From assembly GCF_900114325.1 (NCBI RefSeq), contig NZ_FOSR01000003.1:62001-126000 (forward strand): a DNA stretch of 64,000 nt. The letters are read 5' to 3'. Positions 52,092 through 61,289 of the stretch are shown piece after piece. A program made the position numbers and the translations under genes. The notes under the pieces are model-generated. The model was not told where the DNA came from. It saw only the letters and a program-made list of their open reading frames with translations, and did not search any database. Positions within the stretch are counted from its first letter, which is position 1; every line of letters begins with the position of its first letter. The stretch comes from Rhodanobacter glycinis. GTDB taxonomy: Bacteria > Pseudomonadota > Gammaproteobacteria > Xanthomonadales > Rhodanobacteraceae.

Positions 52092-52702
52092 GCAGGCGTT
52101 CCGTGGTCGGTGGCGTGACAGTCGATCAGTTCGCGATCGGTGGCCACGTAATCCAGCGGGATGTCCCAGGATTCGGCGTCGATCGCGTCCATTTCCTGGA
52201 AAGCATAGGCGATGCCGACCAATAGCGGTTCGGTGGGGCGGGCCTGGTCGCCGAGGAAGGCGAAGCTGCGGTCGTAATAGCCGCCGCCGTAGCCGAGCCG
52301 ATGGCCACGGCGATCGAACGCCAGCAGCGGCACCAGCACCAGGTCGAGCTGGAACGCGGCGAACCATTCGTGCGGCGTCACCGGTTCGGGAATGCCGTAG
52401 CGGTTCGGCTCCACCGGGTCGCCGGCACGCCACGGCGCGAAACGCAGTTCGCGTTCGCGCCCGATCATCGGCAGCAGGAATTGCTGGCCGCGTTCAGCCA
52501 GTGGAGGAATGGCGAGGTTCAGCGGCAGCTCGCCGTCAGTGGCCCAGTAGCCGGCCACGCGGGCGTCGGTGTGGAACTCGGGCAGCTGCTCCAGGCTGCG
52601 CCGCAGGCCCTGAGCGGCCGCCATGCGCTGCGGGGGCGTCAGTGCGCGCCGGCGCGCGGCCAGCTGCTGGCGGATTTCGCGGCGTTCGGCGGGGGCGTCC
52701 AC
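52088..52702 (-). CDS. fthC: 5-formyltetrahydrofolate cyclo-ligase
   Basis: 204 residues (ygfA homologue). ATP-dependent conversion of 5-formyl-THF to 5,10-methenyl-THF. Motifs: RREIRQQLAARRRAL at the N-terminus, GELPLNLAI, VLVPLLAFDRRGHRLGYGGGYYDR (nucleotide-binding GYGGGYYDR) and the C-terminal D-E-S-W-D-I-P-L region. GTG 52702 has AGGAG upstream; frames extending further would run into the 6S RNA gene. It is the conserved downstream partner of ssrS. Confidence 0.93.
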   Translation of the reverse strand: MDAPAERREIRQQLAARRRALTPPQRMAAAQGLRRSLEQLPEFHTDARVAGYWATDGELPLNLAIPPLAERGQQFLLPMIGRERELRFAPWRAGDPVEPNRYGIPEPVTPHEWFAAFQLDLVLVPLLAFDRRGHRLGYGGGYYDRSFAFLGDQARPTEPLLVGIAYAFQEMDAIDAESWDIPLDYVATDRELIDCHATDHGTPA

Positions 52703-52804
52703 GGTGGCGCGGCTCCTGGAAGAAAGCGCGTCCGGCGGACGTCGCGGCAGGCGGCCCGTGACCGGTGATCGCCTTGCAAGCGGCCACCGGACGGAGAAAG
52801 AGGT

Positions 52805-52994
52805 GGCGTCGACCGCGATGCCGCTGCCCACCAAACGACCTTGATCCACGATGGATCAGGTGGGAGGGCGTTCAGGGTCTCGAGGCTTTCCGCACGTGGC
52901 GGACATGCACAACAACCGATGAAGCGCCGACCCGGGGCCGTATTTAGGAACAAGGCAAATGTAAGAGTGTGCTGGCGCACACCGCAGAGACGCC
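52805..52994 (-). ncRNA. ssrS: 6S RNA
   Basis: About 190 bases in the classic place between zapA and fthC. The minus strand shows a closing stem GGCGTC...GACGCC with a second helix GCGGTG/CATCGC, and internal segments matching E. coli 6S: CGGTTGTTGTGCATG, GGAAAGCC, and CACCTGATCC...GGATCAAGG (the E. coli CACCTTGAACC...GGTTCAAGG hairpin). It binds sigma-70 RNA polymerase as an open-promoter mimic in stationary phase. Ends are set by the closing stem and may be off by a few bases. Confidence 0.88.
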
Positions 52995-52999
52995 GGGGC

Positions 53000-53326
53000 C
53001 TATTTTAGTAGCGGCTCGGCTTGCGCGTCGAGTGCCGCTTCCAGCTTGCGGCGCAATGCGACGATGGCGTCAGTCACGTTGTGGTCATTCCCGTCGTGCT
53101 GCTTGCGCAGGGCCAGGTATTCGTGGGTGACGCTGATCGCGGCCAGCACGGCCAACCGGTCGAAGCCGGGCGCCTTGGCGTTGGCGCGCAGTTCGCGCAT
53201 CTTGCGGTCGAGATAGCTGGCCGCATCCAACAGGCCCTCGCGCTCATCCGGCGCGCAGGCGATCAGGAATTCGCGGTCGATCAGGCGCAGCGCGACCGGT
53301 TCGCTGGTATTTGTCGTCTCAGCCAT
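53000..53326 (-). CDS. zapA: Cell division protein ZapA
   Basis: 108 residues. N-terminal beta-rich domain with VALRLIDREFLIACAPDEREGLLDAASYLD and a C-terminal coiled coil (about 65-105). ZapA crosslinks and stabilises FtsZ filaments at the Z-ring. Start overlaps the upstream coiled-coil gene by 8 bases; the 6S RNA begins 6 bases after the stop. Confidence 0.95.
   Translation of the reverse strand: MAETTNTSEPVALRLIDREFLIACAPDEREGLLDAASYLDRKMRELRANAKAPGFDRLAVLAAISVTHEYLALRKQHDGNDHNVTDAIVALRRKLEAALDAQAEPLLK
53002..53031 (-). promoter_or_regulatory. Candidate promoter of 6S RNA
   Basis: TAAAAT at 53007-53002 (minus strand) is 7 bases before the predicted 6S 5' end; TCGACG lies 18 bp upstream as a partial -35. 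The -10 lies in the last codons of zapA. Confidence 0.5.
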
Positions 53327-53543
53327 TGCTTTCGAGCGCCTTCAGTCGCTGGATCATCGCCTCGACGCGGCCGCGCGCCTGCTCGTTGCGGGCCATCAGC
53401 CCGGCGCGCTCGTTGGCCAGTTGTTCCTGGCTGTGGCGCAGGCTGCGGTTTTCCTCGTGGAGTCGTCGCACGATGTCCAGCATGCGATCGAGCTGCTGGC
53501 TCAGTGCGGCGACCTCGTGCTGAATGGAATCGGGCGTGCTCAT
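53319..53543 (-). CDS. Small coiled-coil protein of the zapA locus (TIGR02449 family)
   Basis: 74 residues, almost entirely one amphipathic coiled coil (about 8-70; QHEVAALSQQLDRMLDIV... and LKALESNG at the end). Proteins of this type occur directly upstream of zapA in many gammaproteobacteria and look like ZapB-sized division accessories, but no function is proven. Overlaps zapA by 8 bases. Confidence 0.85.
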   Translation of the reverse strand: MSTPDSIQHEVAALSQQLDRMLDIVRRLHEENRSLRHSQEQLANERAGLMARNEQARGRVEAMIQRLKALESNG

Positions 53544-53710
53544 GCGTCGAACTATATCAGCACGCGCTGCGAAATCTGCGGGGCATATCGCGTTTGCCCG
53601 GCCAGCGCGTGGTGCGTGCGCCGGCACCCGGCAGCGGGCCCGGAAAAGTCCGTCGACCGCCGCGGGTGCGCTGTTAGACTGGCGCCCTGTATGCCTTTGG
53701 GAGTGCCGCG

Positions 53711-54277
53711 ATGACCGTCGATGAACCGATCGGCCATGACGAACTGGACGGCGTGTGTGCACGCCTGCGTCTGGCCATTGCGGCCAGCGAATTGCATGGC
53801 TCGCTGTGCGGCTTTCTTGCCGGCGGCGGCCACCTGGATGGCACGTCGCTGCTGACTGCCCTGCATCTGGACGGCGAGGAAACCACGCCTTCGACGGCCG
53901 ACCAATCCGTACTCGAACGGGTGGCACGGCAAAGCGCGAATGAACTGGCCGACCCCGAGCTGGGGTTCGAGCCGCTGCTGCCGCCGGACGACCGCCCCTT
54001 GCCTGAACGTGCCGATGCGCTGGGCGACTGGTGTCGCGGTTTCCTCGGCGGCTTCGGGCTGGCCGGTGCCGGCACGCACGCGAAATTGTCGGAGGAGGCG
54101 CAGGAGATCCTGCGCGACCTCGGCACGCTGGCCGGCGCCGCGTTCGATTTCGGTGACGAAGGCGAGGACGAGGATTCGCTGATCGAATTGCACGAATTCG
54201 TGCGCATGGCCGCGATGTTGCTGCACGCCGAATGCGCGGGTGGCCGCAATCGCCCCACCGGCGACACCGTGCATTGA
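53711..54277 (+). CDS. ygfB: UPF0149 (YgfB-like) protein
   Basis: 188 residues. Conserved features: SELHGSLCGFLAGG near the N-terminus and DWCRGFLGGFGLAG in the middle, with an acidic stretch DEGEDEDS before the C-terminal helix. YgfB proteins are helical; a Pseudomonas member affects expression of a murein amidase (AmpDh3). The gene precedes pepP, with the stop overlapping its TTG start, as in the common ygfB-pepP arrangement. Confidence 0.92.
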   Translation: MTVDEPIGHDELDGVCARLRLAIAASELHGSLCGFLAGGGHLDGTSLLTALHLDGEETTPSTADQSVLERVARQSANELADPELGFEPLLPPDDRPLPERADALGDWCRGFLGGFGLAGAGTHAKLSEEAQEILRDLGTLAGAAFDFGDEGEDEDSLIELHEFVRMAAMLLHAECAGGRNRPTGDTVH

Positions 54278-55584
54278 GCATCGCCGCGGCCGAGTTTGCG
54301 CGTCGCCGGCGCCAGTTGATGAAGATGGCTGGCGACGACGCGGCCTTGCTGATCGCCGCCGCGCCCGAACGCATGCGCAACGCCGATGCGGCATGGCCGT
54401 ACCGGCAGGATTCGGATTTCCACTACCTGGCCGGTTTCCCGGAGACCGACGCGGTGCTGGCGCTGCTGCCCGGGCGCAAGCACGGCGAGGTGGTGCTGTT
54501 CTGCCGCGAGCGTGACGCCGAGCGCGAGCGTTGGCACGGCGAGATCACCGGTACCGAGCGCGCCGTCGCCGATTTCGGCATGGACGACGCGTTCCCGATC
54601 GACGATATCGACGACATCCTGCCCGGCATGATCGAGGGCAGGGCGCGCGTGTATTGCCACTTCGGTCGCGAGCCCGCGTTCGACGCCCAACTGATGGGCT
54701 GGATGCGGCGCCTGCGCCAATTGCGCGGTGGTGGCGTGGCGCCCAAGGAATTCGTGGCGCTGGGCCATCTGCTGCACGACCTGCGCCTGTACAAATCGCG
54801 CGACGAATTGCGCCTGATGCGCACGGCCGCTGCCGTGGCCGCCGAGGCGCACCTGGCCGCGATGCGCACCGCGTTGCCCGGCCGTTACGAATACGAAGTG
54901 GAAGCGGAGATTTTGCACACGATTCGCCGTCACGGCGCGGTGCCTTCGTTCCCGCCCATCGTGGCCGGAGGCGCGCGTGCCTGCACCATGCATTACACCG
55001 CCAATCGCGCGCCGCTGGCCGATGGCGAGCTGTTGCTGATCGACGCCGGCGCCGAGGTGGATTGCTACGCCTCCGATATCAGCCGCACGTTCCCCGTGGG
55101 TGGTCGCTACAGCCGTGAGCAGCGCGCGCTGTACGAGGTGGTGCTCACCGCCCAGCTTGCCGCGATCGACGAGGTTCGGCCGGGCAATCCGTTCGATGCC
55201 GCGCATCACGTCGCGATACGCGTGATTGCCGAAGGGCTGTGCGCGCTGGGGCTGCTCGACGGCGATGCCGACAGCGCGATTGCCGAAGGAAGCTACAAGC
55301 GTTTCTTCCCCAGCAAGACCGGCCACTGGCTGGGCCTGGACGTGCACGACGTGGGCGACTACCGCATCGACGGCGAGCCGCGCCTGCTGGAACCGGGCAT
55401 GGTGGTGACGGTGGAGCCGGGCATCTATGTGCCGCCGGACGAGACGGGAGTACCCGAGCGCTGGCGCGGCATCGGCATCCGCATCGAGGACGACGTGGCG
55501 GTGACGCGCGACGGCCACGAGGTGCTGTCCGCCGGCGTACCAAAGGATCCTGGCGAAATCGAGGCGCTGCTGGCCGGGCGTTGA
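54274..55584 (+). CDS. pepP: Xaa-Pro aminopeptidase (aminopeptidase P)
   Basis: 436 residues. Removes N-terminal residues next to proline. The creatinase-like N-domain (RQDSDFHYLAGFPETDAV) is followed by the pita-bread catalytic domain with di-metal ligands in LLIDAGAEVDCYASDISRTFP, GHWLGLDVHD, VTVEPGIY and GIGIRIEDDV. TTG 54274 is chosen: it overlaps the ygfB stop (TTGA) and aligns with the N-terminus of E. coli PepP (441 residues). A downstream ATG would cut into conserved sequence. Confidence 0.94.
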   Translation: MSIAAAEFARRRRQLMKMAGDDAALLIAAAPERMRNADAAWPYRQDSDFHYLAGFPETDAVLALLPGRKHGEVVLFCRERDAERERWHGEITGTERAVADFGMDDAFPIDDIDDILPGMIEGRARVYCHFGREPAFDAQLMGWMRRLRQLRGGGVAPKEFVALGHLLHDLRLYKSRDELRLMRTAAAVAAEAHLAAMRTALPGRYEYEVEAEILHTIRRHGAVPSFPPIVAGGARACTMHYTANRAPLADGELLLIDAGAEVDCYASDISRTFPVGGRYSREQRALYEVVLTAQLAAIDEVRPGNPFDAAHHVAIRVIAEGLCALGLLDGDADSAIAEGSYKRFFPSKTGHWLGLDVHDVGDYRIDGEPRLLEPGMVVTVEPGIYVPPDETGVPERWRGIGIRIEDDVAVTRDGHEVLSAGVPKDPGEIEALLAGR

Positions 55585-55719
55585 GGCGCGGCGGCCTGTC
55601 CTTTCGAGCCCCTTCTCCTTGCCGCCTTGGGTGTCCGTTTCAGCTGAGACGGTGCCGGCCGGTGGGTGGGTCCGGGAACGGATGGAGCGAGTGCGTCGAA
55701 CACCGGCGCAGGCCCGGAT

Positions 55720-55746
55720 CCTCTCCCTTCGAGGGGAGAGGATTTT
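55720..55746 (+). terminator. Hairpin/terminator after pepP, built from a family B repeat
   Basis: cctctcccttcgaggggaga with closing gg is a strong hairpin followed by atttttc; it carries the same ctctccc/gggagag core as the family B repeats and sits between convergent pepP and pepQ. Confidence 0.65.
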
Positions 55747-55762
55747 TCACCAGCGTACGGAG

Positions 55763-57079
55763 TTACACCTGCGCAAACGCGTCCCGCGTGAGATTTTCCG
55801 GCTCGCCGTCGGTGCACACCACTTCGTCTTCGATGCGGATGCCGCCGTATTGGCGGAAGTGGTCGACCTTGGTCCAGTCGATATCGGCGGCGACGGGTTT
55901 GTCTTTCAGTTCGGCCAGCAGCATGTCGATGAAGTACAGGCCCGGCTCGATCGTCACGACCATGCCCGGTTCCAGGGTACGGGTCAGGCGCAGGTACGGG
56001 TGGCCGTCGGGTTGCGCGACGGTGCCGCCGCGCTCGCTTTGCTGGAAGCCGGCGACGTCGTGGGTCTGCACGCCGATCGAGTGGCCAAGGCCATGTGGGA
56101 AGAATGCGGTGGTGACACCGGATTCCACCGCGCTTTCCGCGCTCATGCGGATAAAACCGTGTTCGCGCAGGATGCCGGCCAATACGTGGTGGGCATGGAT
56201 GTGCAGTTCAGGGTAGCTCTGGCCGGCGCGCACTTTCGCCGCATAAGTCTGCTGGGCGGCGTCCATGCTGTCGATCAGCGCCTGGAATTCGCCCGCATCC
56301 GGCATCGCGTAGGTCCGGGTGATGTCGCAACCGTAGCCGGCGGCACTGGCACCGGCGTCGATCAGGAACGAGCGATTCCGGGCGGGCGGCGTGCGGTCGA
56401 AATGCATGTAATGCAGCACGGCGCCGTGTTCGTTCAATGCCACGATGCTGGCGTACGGCAGTTCGGCATCGATCTGCCGCGCGGCAGCGAGGTAGGCCAT
56501 GTGGATGCCGAACTCGCTTTCGCCGGCGCGAAAAGCCGCCGCGGCGGCGCGGTGCGCGCGGGTGCCGATGCGGTTGGCCTCGCGCATCAGTTCCAGTTCG
56601 TAGGGTGTCTTGTAGCTGCGGTGCCAGTGCAGATAGTCGACCACGGCCTGCGGATTGTTCGCCTCCACGTCGCGGGTGGCGGGGCAGGTGGGTGCGATCA
56701 CCGCGCGCTTGCCGGCTGGCAACTGCGCCACGGCTTCCGTCGCATTGCGCACGGTGACGATGTCGAAATGCTCCACCCAGTAGCCTTGCGGCGCCTCGGG
56801 CACTACGTGCCAGTAGTCGCGCGGCTGCACGAACACCAGCTTCGGTTTCGCGCCGGGCGTGTAGACGATCCAGCTGCCCGGTGCGTCGGTCAGCGGCAGC
56901 CAGTGCTTGAAGTGCGGATTGACCGTGAACGGGTAGTCCTGGTCGTCAAGGAACTTGCGCAGCGGCAGCCCGGCGGCGATGACCAGATGGTCGAAGCCGC
57001 CCAGCGCCAATGCCTTGTCGGCGCGTTCGCAAAGGGTGGCCAGATGCTGGGAATAAAGCGGGGCGAGGTGGGCGTTCAT
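55763..57079 (-). CDS. pepQ: Xaa-Pro dipeptidase (prolidase)
   Basis: 438 residues, close to E. coli PepQ (443). Splits X-Pro dipeptides. Metal ligands occur in FLIDAGASAAGYGCDITRTYA, FFPHGLGHSIGVQTHDV, VTIEPGLYFI and GGIRIEDEVV. ATG 57079 has AGGAG upstream. It converges on pepP, with which it shares the pita-bread fold; a repeat-derived hairpin lies between. Confidence 0.94.
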   Translation of the reverse strand: MNAHLAPLYSQHLATLCERADKALALGGFDHLVIAAGLPLRKFLDDQDYPFTVNPHFKHWLPLTDAPGSWIVYTPGAKPKLVFVQPRDYWHVVPEAPQGYWVEHFDIVTVRNATEAVAQLPAGKRAVIAPTCPATRDVEANNPQAVVDYLHWHRSYKTPYELELMREANRIGTRAHRAAAAAFRAGESEFGIHMAYLAAARQIDAELPYASIVALNEHGAVLHYMHFDRTPPARNRSFLIDAGASAAGYGCDITRTYAMPDAGEFQALIDSMDAAQQTYAAKVRAGQSYPELHIHAHHVLAGILREHGFIRMSAESAVESGVTTAFFPHGLGHSIGVQTHDVAGFQQSERGGTVAQPDGHPYLRLTRTLEPGMVVTIEPGLYFIDMLLAELKDKPVAADIDWTKVDHFRQYGGIRIEDEVVCTDGEPENLTRDAFAQV

Positions 57080-57153
57080 GCGGACTCCTGACAGCAGCAG
57101 CCTGTCAGTGTAACGCGCCGGGCACAGGCGGCCGGCGACGTCGCTCGCTGGCG

Positions 57154-57501
57154 TCAGTGCTGCTGCAACCAGTGTTCCAGTCGCGTGGCATCGTTGCTCG
57201 TGATGGCGATGATGCGGTAGCCCGCCCAGACCTGCCCCGGGCTGGCCGCGGGTTCGTGCCACTGCGCCTGGATGCCGACCTCGATCGTGCTGGCACGCGC
57301 ATCCGGGCCGGGTAGCGGCAGGCGCACCTGATAGACCGCGTCGCGACGTGGTGCGTGCGTGCCGATCAGCAGCAGGCCGGTGGCCGAGAGATTGCCGAGA
57401 TGTCCCATGGGCTGGTCGCGGATCACGTCCATGACCGGTGCGCGGGAGCCGACCGGCTTGCGCGCCGCGCGGCGTTGTTCATTGCCGGGTGCAGTCGTCA
57501 C
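57154..57501 (-). CDS. PilZ-domain protein
   Basis: 115 residues. Begins with a basic segment (QRRAARKPVGSR) containing the RxxxR-type motif that binds cyclic di-GMP in PilZ domains, followed by the beta-barrel with LGNLSATGLLLIG (D/NxSxxG motif) and a C-terminal helix. The GTG at 57501 overlaps the stop of the DUF1631 gene (GTGA), a tight coupling. Likely a cyclic di-GMP receptor; partner unknown, with the DUF1631 protein the obvious candidate. Confidence 0.88.
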   Translation of the reverse strand: MTTAPGNEQRRAARKPVGSRAPVMDVIRDQPMGHLGNLSATGLLLIGTHAPRRDAVYQVRLPLPGPDARASTIEVGIQAQWHEPAASPGQVWAGYRIIAITSNDATRLEHWLQQH

Positions 57502-60005
57502 GGGCGGGCTCCGGAGCGCGTGGGTCGCAGCAGGTTGCTGGTGAGCGAGTGCCAGGCGCGATCGAGCAGGCCGTCGCGTTGCGCGGGCATCTCGCGTACG
57601 CGACCGCTGGCCATGGCGCGGGCCAGCTCGCGCAGATTCATTTCCTCGCCGCGTTGACCGCGCCGGGTGACGAACAGGCTGTTGCCCGAGATCGGCGAGA
57701 ACCAGGCCAGCTTCAGCGCGGTGGGCGCACCACCGGCCGGGTCGGCGAACTCGAACCAGCTGCCGAACGGCAGTTGGCGCAGGCGGTTGTGGATGCGTGC
57801 CTCCTGCGGACCCAGCGGTGGCTGCTCGGCCGTATCGTTGCCGCGACGACCTTCCTGGCTGCGCTGTTCGCCCAGCCGCTGGCGCTGCTTGAGGCGCAAG
57901 GCCAGATCGGTGGCGCTGGGCAGGTTGTCGGTGGTGGCGGCGAGCGTTGGATGCGGGATGGCGGAGGCCATGGGTGCCTGCGCCTGTACGACCGGCAGGG
58001 GTGCAGTGGCCTCGGGTGCCGGCGCAGGTGTGGGCATGGCGGCGGGCACGGTAGCCGTCTCGGATGACGTGATCGCTGGCGCTTTTTTCGAGGCCGCTTT
58101 GGTCACCGATGTTTTCCGGGCGACGGTCGGTGCTGGCGGAGCGTTGCTTGGTATCGGTGCGGTGGCATCGACCTGCGGGGCCGCCGCGGTGGGCGCCGGA
58201 ACGGGGGTGCCGATCAGGCGTTGCGCCACCTGTTCGGCCTCCTCGGCGTGCATGCCGATCTGTTGCAAGCCGGCTTCCACTTCCTGTCGCAGCAGCGCCG
58301 GGTCGTCCACCGGCAACTGGCCCAGCAACTGATCGGTAATGCGCAGGCGCCATGCAAAGGTTTCGCTGTCCTCGCCGTGGCGCAGCAGGGTCAATGCGAG
58401 CACGTCGGACCACGCGCGTTCCAGCAGGGCGCGCAGCAGGCCGCGCGGCTGGGTTTTGGCAAAGCGTTCGCCCATCAGCTCGCTGGCGCGATGACGCGCC
58501 TGATCGAGTTTTTCGCGGCCTTGCATGGCCTCGATATGACGGCGCTCGGTGGTTTGTGCCTTGCGGTTGAGCTGGGCCAGATGATGTTCGATATCGGCCA
58601 GCAGGGTGGTGTACAAACCCGCGCTGGGCGGTTCGCGGCGGGCGCGTTCGACCAGTTGTTCCAACCGGGCCAGCAACGGGCCGTCGGTTTCGCCATCGGG
58701 GCCGTCGAGCCAGTCATTGGCGGCCTCGGCGACGGTGCTGAGCAGGCGTCGGCCGGGGTGTTCGCGCTGGTCGAAGAAATCGTGGTCGGTGACGGCCAGG
58801 CGCAGCATCGGCAGCTGCAGGTCGCCGAGCAGCGCACGTGCGTGCGGCCCCTGGTGCAGTTGCTGGCCGAGCTGTTCGAACAGCATCGCCACCAGTTCCA
58901 CGGTGTCGTCCTGTTCGGCGCTCAGTTGCGTGGGTTCGGCGCCGAGCGGCTTGCCGGTATTGAGCTGCAGTACCAATTCCTCGCGCAGGCGCTGTGCACT
59001 GCGCAGTTCGCGGCTGGCCTTGTCGGTGACCTGGACCAGGTGTTGCTGCAAGGCGTCGAGCGCGACTTGCAATTCGTCCGCAGTGGCGGCGCGACCCTGT
59101 GCCGCGGCGCTGCTGTTGTGGGTGCGTCCGCGGGCGAGCAGGTCGCGCAAGGTTTCGAGGACCGCGATGGGTTCGTTGCTGGTGGCGCTGGTCGCGGCCG
59201 TAGCGGATGGCGCGACGGGGGCTTCGCTGGCGTGCACCGGTTCGTCCGTCGTTGCGGGAGCGGCGCGGCCGCTGCCGGCGTGTGCCGGGCCCGAACGTGC
59301 AACGGAGAAGGTTCGCAGTTGCGGCAGGATGCCGTCGTCGAGCAGGTGCGCGTTGAGGCTTTCGTAGAGTTTCCCGAGAGTGCCGGTCACCGTCTGCTCG
59401 AAGACCTGCAGCAACAGCAGGCGGTGCTCGATCGGCAGTTGCATCGGCTCGCTGGCCGTGCGCAAGGCGCGGGCCAGATTGGCCGGGCTGGGCGGCAGCG
59501 CGTCGCCTTCCAATGGCGGCATGGCCACCAGTACGGCGAAGCGGTAGCCGAGTTCGGACAGCAGCAGGCTGTTATGCCCCTCGCCGCGTGCGGCCAGCTT
59601 GTCCAGTGCGGTATTGAGCTCGTGTTCGTTGCGGTCAAGCAGTGACAGTGGCTGCAGCGGACCATCGTCGGCCGGCGGGGTGTCGGACTCGTCGAGGCGG
59701 GCGAAGCTGTCGCTCAGGTCTTCGATGAAGCGTTGCGCGAACGCGACACGTTGCTGGTCGAGTAGTGCCCGACTGTCGAAGCAGCGTTGCTGCTCCAGAT
59801 GGTTGCGCGAGCGTTCGGCCTGCTGGTACAGGCTCTGGTCGAAAGCATCCAGGCAGCGTTTCAGCGGGGCACCGAGCCAGTCGGCAGACAGTGCGCAGGA
59901 TTCCTCGATCAGCCGGCGTGCGCGCGGCGACCATGACTGGCGCGCAGGGCGCTGGCCAAAACTGGCCATCCCCGCGTGGCGTCGAAGCTGAGGTTCGACA
60001 TCCAT
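57498..60005 (-). CDS. DUF1631 family protein
   Basis: 835 residues, largely helical. N-terminal and middle regions show DUF1631 features (ARRLIEESCALSADWLGAPLKRCLDAFDQSLY; MLFEQLGQQLHQGPHARALLGDLQLPMLRLAVTDHDFF), and a long Pro/Ala-rich linker (about 600-690) leads to a C-terminal domain (about 700-835; WFEFADPAGGAPTALKLAWFSPISGNSLFVTRRG) that resembles PilZ-like beta structure. Function unknown. Members are often found with PilZ genes, as here. Confidence 0.85.
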   Translation of the reverse strand: MDVEPQLRRHAGMASFGQRPARQSWSPRARRLIEESCALSADWLGAPLKRCLDAFDQSLYQQAERSRNHLEQQRCFDSRALLDQQRVAFAQRFIEDLSDSFARLDESDTPPADDGPLQPLSLLDRNEHELNTALDKLAARGEGHNSLLLSELGYRFAVLVAMPPLEGDALPPSPANLARALRTASEPMQLPIEHRLLLLQVFEQTVTGTLGKLYESLNAHLLDDGILPQLRTFSVARSGPAHAGSGRAAPATTDEPVHASEAPVAPSATAATSATSNEPIAVLETLRDLLARGRTHNSSAAAQGRAATADELQVALDALQQHLVQVTDKASRELRSAQRLREELVLQLNTGKPLGAEPTQLSAEQDDTVELVAMLFEQLGQQLHQGPHARALLGDLQLPMLRLAVTDHDFFDQREHPGRRLLSTVAEAANDWLDGPDGETDGPLLARLEQLVERARREPPSAGLYTTLLADIEHHLAQLNRKAQTTERRHIEAMQGREKLDQARHRASELMGERFAKTQPRGLLRALLERAWSDVLALTLLRHGEDSETFAWRLRITDQLLGQLPVDDPALLRQEVEAGLQQIGMHAEEAEQVAQRLIGTPVPAPTAAAPQVDATAPIPSNAPPAPTVARKTSVTKAASKKAPAITSSETATVPAAMPTPAPAPEATAPLPVVQAQAPMASAIPHPTLAATTDNLPSATDLALRLKQRQRLGEQRSQEGRRGNDTAEQPPLGPQEARIHNRLRQLPFGSWFEFADPAGGAPTALKLAWFSPISGNSLFVTRRGQRGEEMNLRELARAMASGRVREMPAQRDGLLDRAWHSLTSNLLRPTRSGARP

Positions 60006-60107
60006 GACCCAATCCCCTGATTTTCCCGAGCGGATAGTGTATGACGGCCGAAGCCGGCGTGCCTATCAGGCCCGAACATCGTCAACTGGCCGGCATGGCC
60101 CGGGGAC

Positions 60108-61289
60108 TCAGGGCAGGAAACTGGCGATCACGTCGTTCAGGAAGCGCTGGCCGAGGGGCGTGGTGCGCAATTGCCGTGGATCGTCGGCGAGCCAGCCACG
60201 GCGGCGTGCGTCGGCCAGCGTGGCAGCAATGTGCTCCGGGGGCAGGCCGGTGCGGGCGGCGAAATCGGCCATGGGTACGCCGTCGATCAGGCGCAGCGCA
60301 TTGAGCATGTATTCGAACGGCAGCTCGGTTGTGCTGATCACGCTGTCGCCGCCGATGCAGGCCGGGCTGGCGCCCGCTTCCATATAGGCTCGCGGAAGGC
60401 GCGTTTTCCAGCGGCGGTGGATTTGGCCGCTGGCGGCATCGCTGAGCTTGCCGTGGGCGCCGGCGCCGATGCCGAGGTAGTCGCCGAATTGCCAGTAGTT
60501 GAGGTTGTGCGCGCAGCGGCGGTCCGGCTGCGCGTAGGCGGAAATTTCGTATTGGCCATACCCGGCCTGGGCCAGGCGCGCTTCGCAGGCTTCCTGCATT
60601 GCCCAGGCATGATCATCGTCGGGCAGCGGCGGCGGATTGGCGGCGAAGGCGGTGTTCGGTTCCAGCGTGAGCTGGTAATGCGAGATGTGCGTGGGCGCCA
60701 AGGCGATGGCGCGTTCCACGTCGGCCAGGGCACCGTCCAGGGTTTGCTGTGGCAGCGCGTACATCAGGTCGAGGTTGATGTTGGCGTAGCCGGCATCCTG
60801 CGCCGATTTCACTGCCGCCTCGGCTTCGCTGGCCGAGTGAATGCGGCCGAGGCGCTTCAGCTTGTCATCGTCGAAGCTCTGCACGCCGAACGAGATGCGG
60901 TTGACCCCGGCGGCCAGATAGCCGTCGAAACGGCCGTGCTCGACCGTGCCCGGATTGGTTTCCAGGGTGATCTCGGTGTCATTCGCCAGCGGCAGGCGCT
61001 GGCGCACACCGTCGAGCAGGCGGCCGATCAGCTCCGGCGCGAACAGGCTGGGCGTGCCGCCGCCGAAGAAGACGCTGACGATGGGGCGGCCCTGCGCCGC
61101 TGCGCCGAAGTCGCGCAGGTCGGCATCGAGATCGGCCAGCAGGAGCTCGATGTAGTCGGCGTAAGGCGGTGGTTCGCTGCGCAAGCCATGCGAGTTGAAG
61201 TCGCAGTACGGGCACTTCTTCACGCACCACGGCATGTGGATATACAGCGACAGCGGTGGCGCGACCAGACTCATTGCGATCAGGCTCAT
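60108..61289 (-). CDS. hemW: HemW, radical SAM haem chaperone
   Basis: 393 residues. Radical-SAM cluster motif C22-x3-C26-x2-C29 in PWCVKKCPYCDF, followed by FFGGGTPSLF, ETNPGTV, RISFGVQSFDD and NLDLMYALP. It lacks the features of true coproporphyrinogen oxidase HemN and matches HemW, which delivers haem to target proteins. ATG 61289 overlaps the rdgB stop. Confidence 0.93.
   Translation of the reverse strand: MSLIAMSLVAPPLSLYIHMPWCVKKCPYCDFNSHGLRSEPPPYADYIELLLADLDADLRDFGAAAQGRPIVSVFFGGGTPSLFAPELIGRLLDGVRQRLPLANDTEITLETNPGTVEHGRFDGYLAAGVNRISFGVQSFDDDKLKRLGRIHSASEAEAAVKSAQDAGYANINLDLMYALPQQTLDGALADVERAIALAPTHISHYQLTLEPNTAFAANPPPLPDDDHAWAMQEACEARLAQAGYGQYEISAYAQPDRRCAHNLNYWQFGDYLGIGAGAHGKLSDAASGQIHRRWKTRLPRAYMEAGASPACIGGDSVISTTELPFEYMLNALRLIDGVPMADFAARTGLPPEHIAATLADARRRGWLADDPRQLRTTPLGQRFLNDVIASFLP

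Noticed and set aside
52703-52849. N-terminal extension of the folate cyclo-ligase to an ATG at 52849
   Set aside because: It would run through the 3' part of the 6S RNA and encodes non-conserved sequence; the GTG at 52702 has a ribosome binding site and gives the family length.
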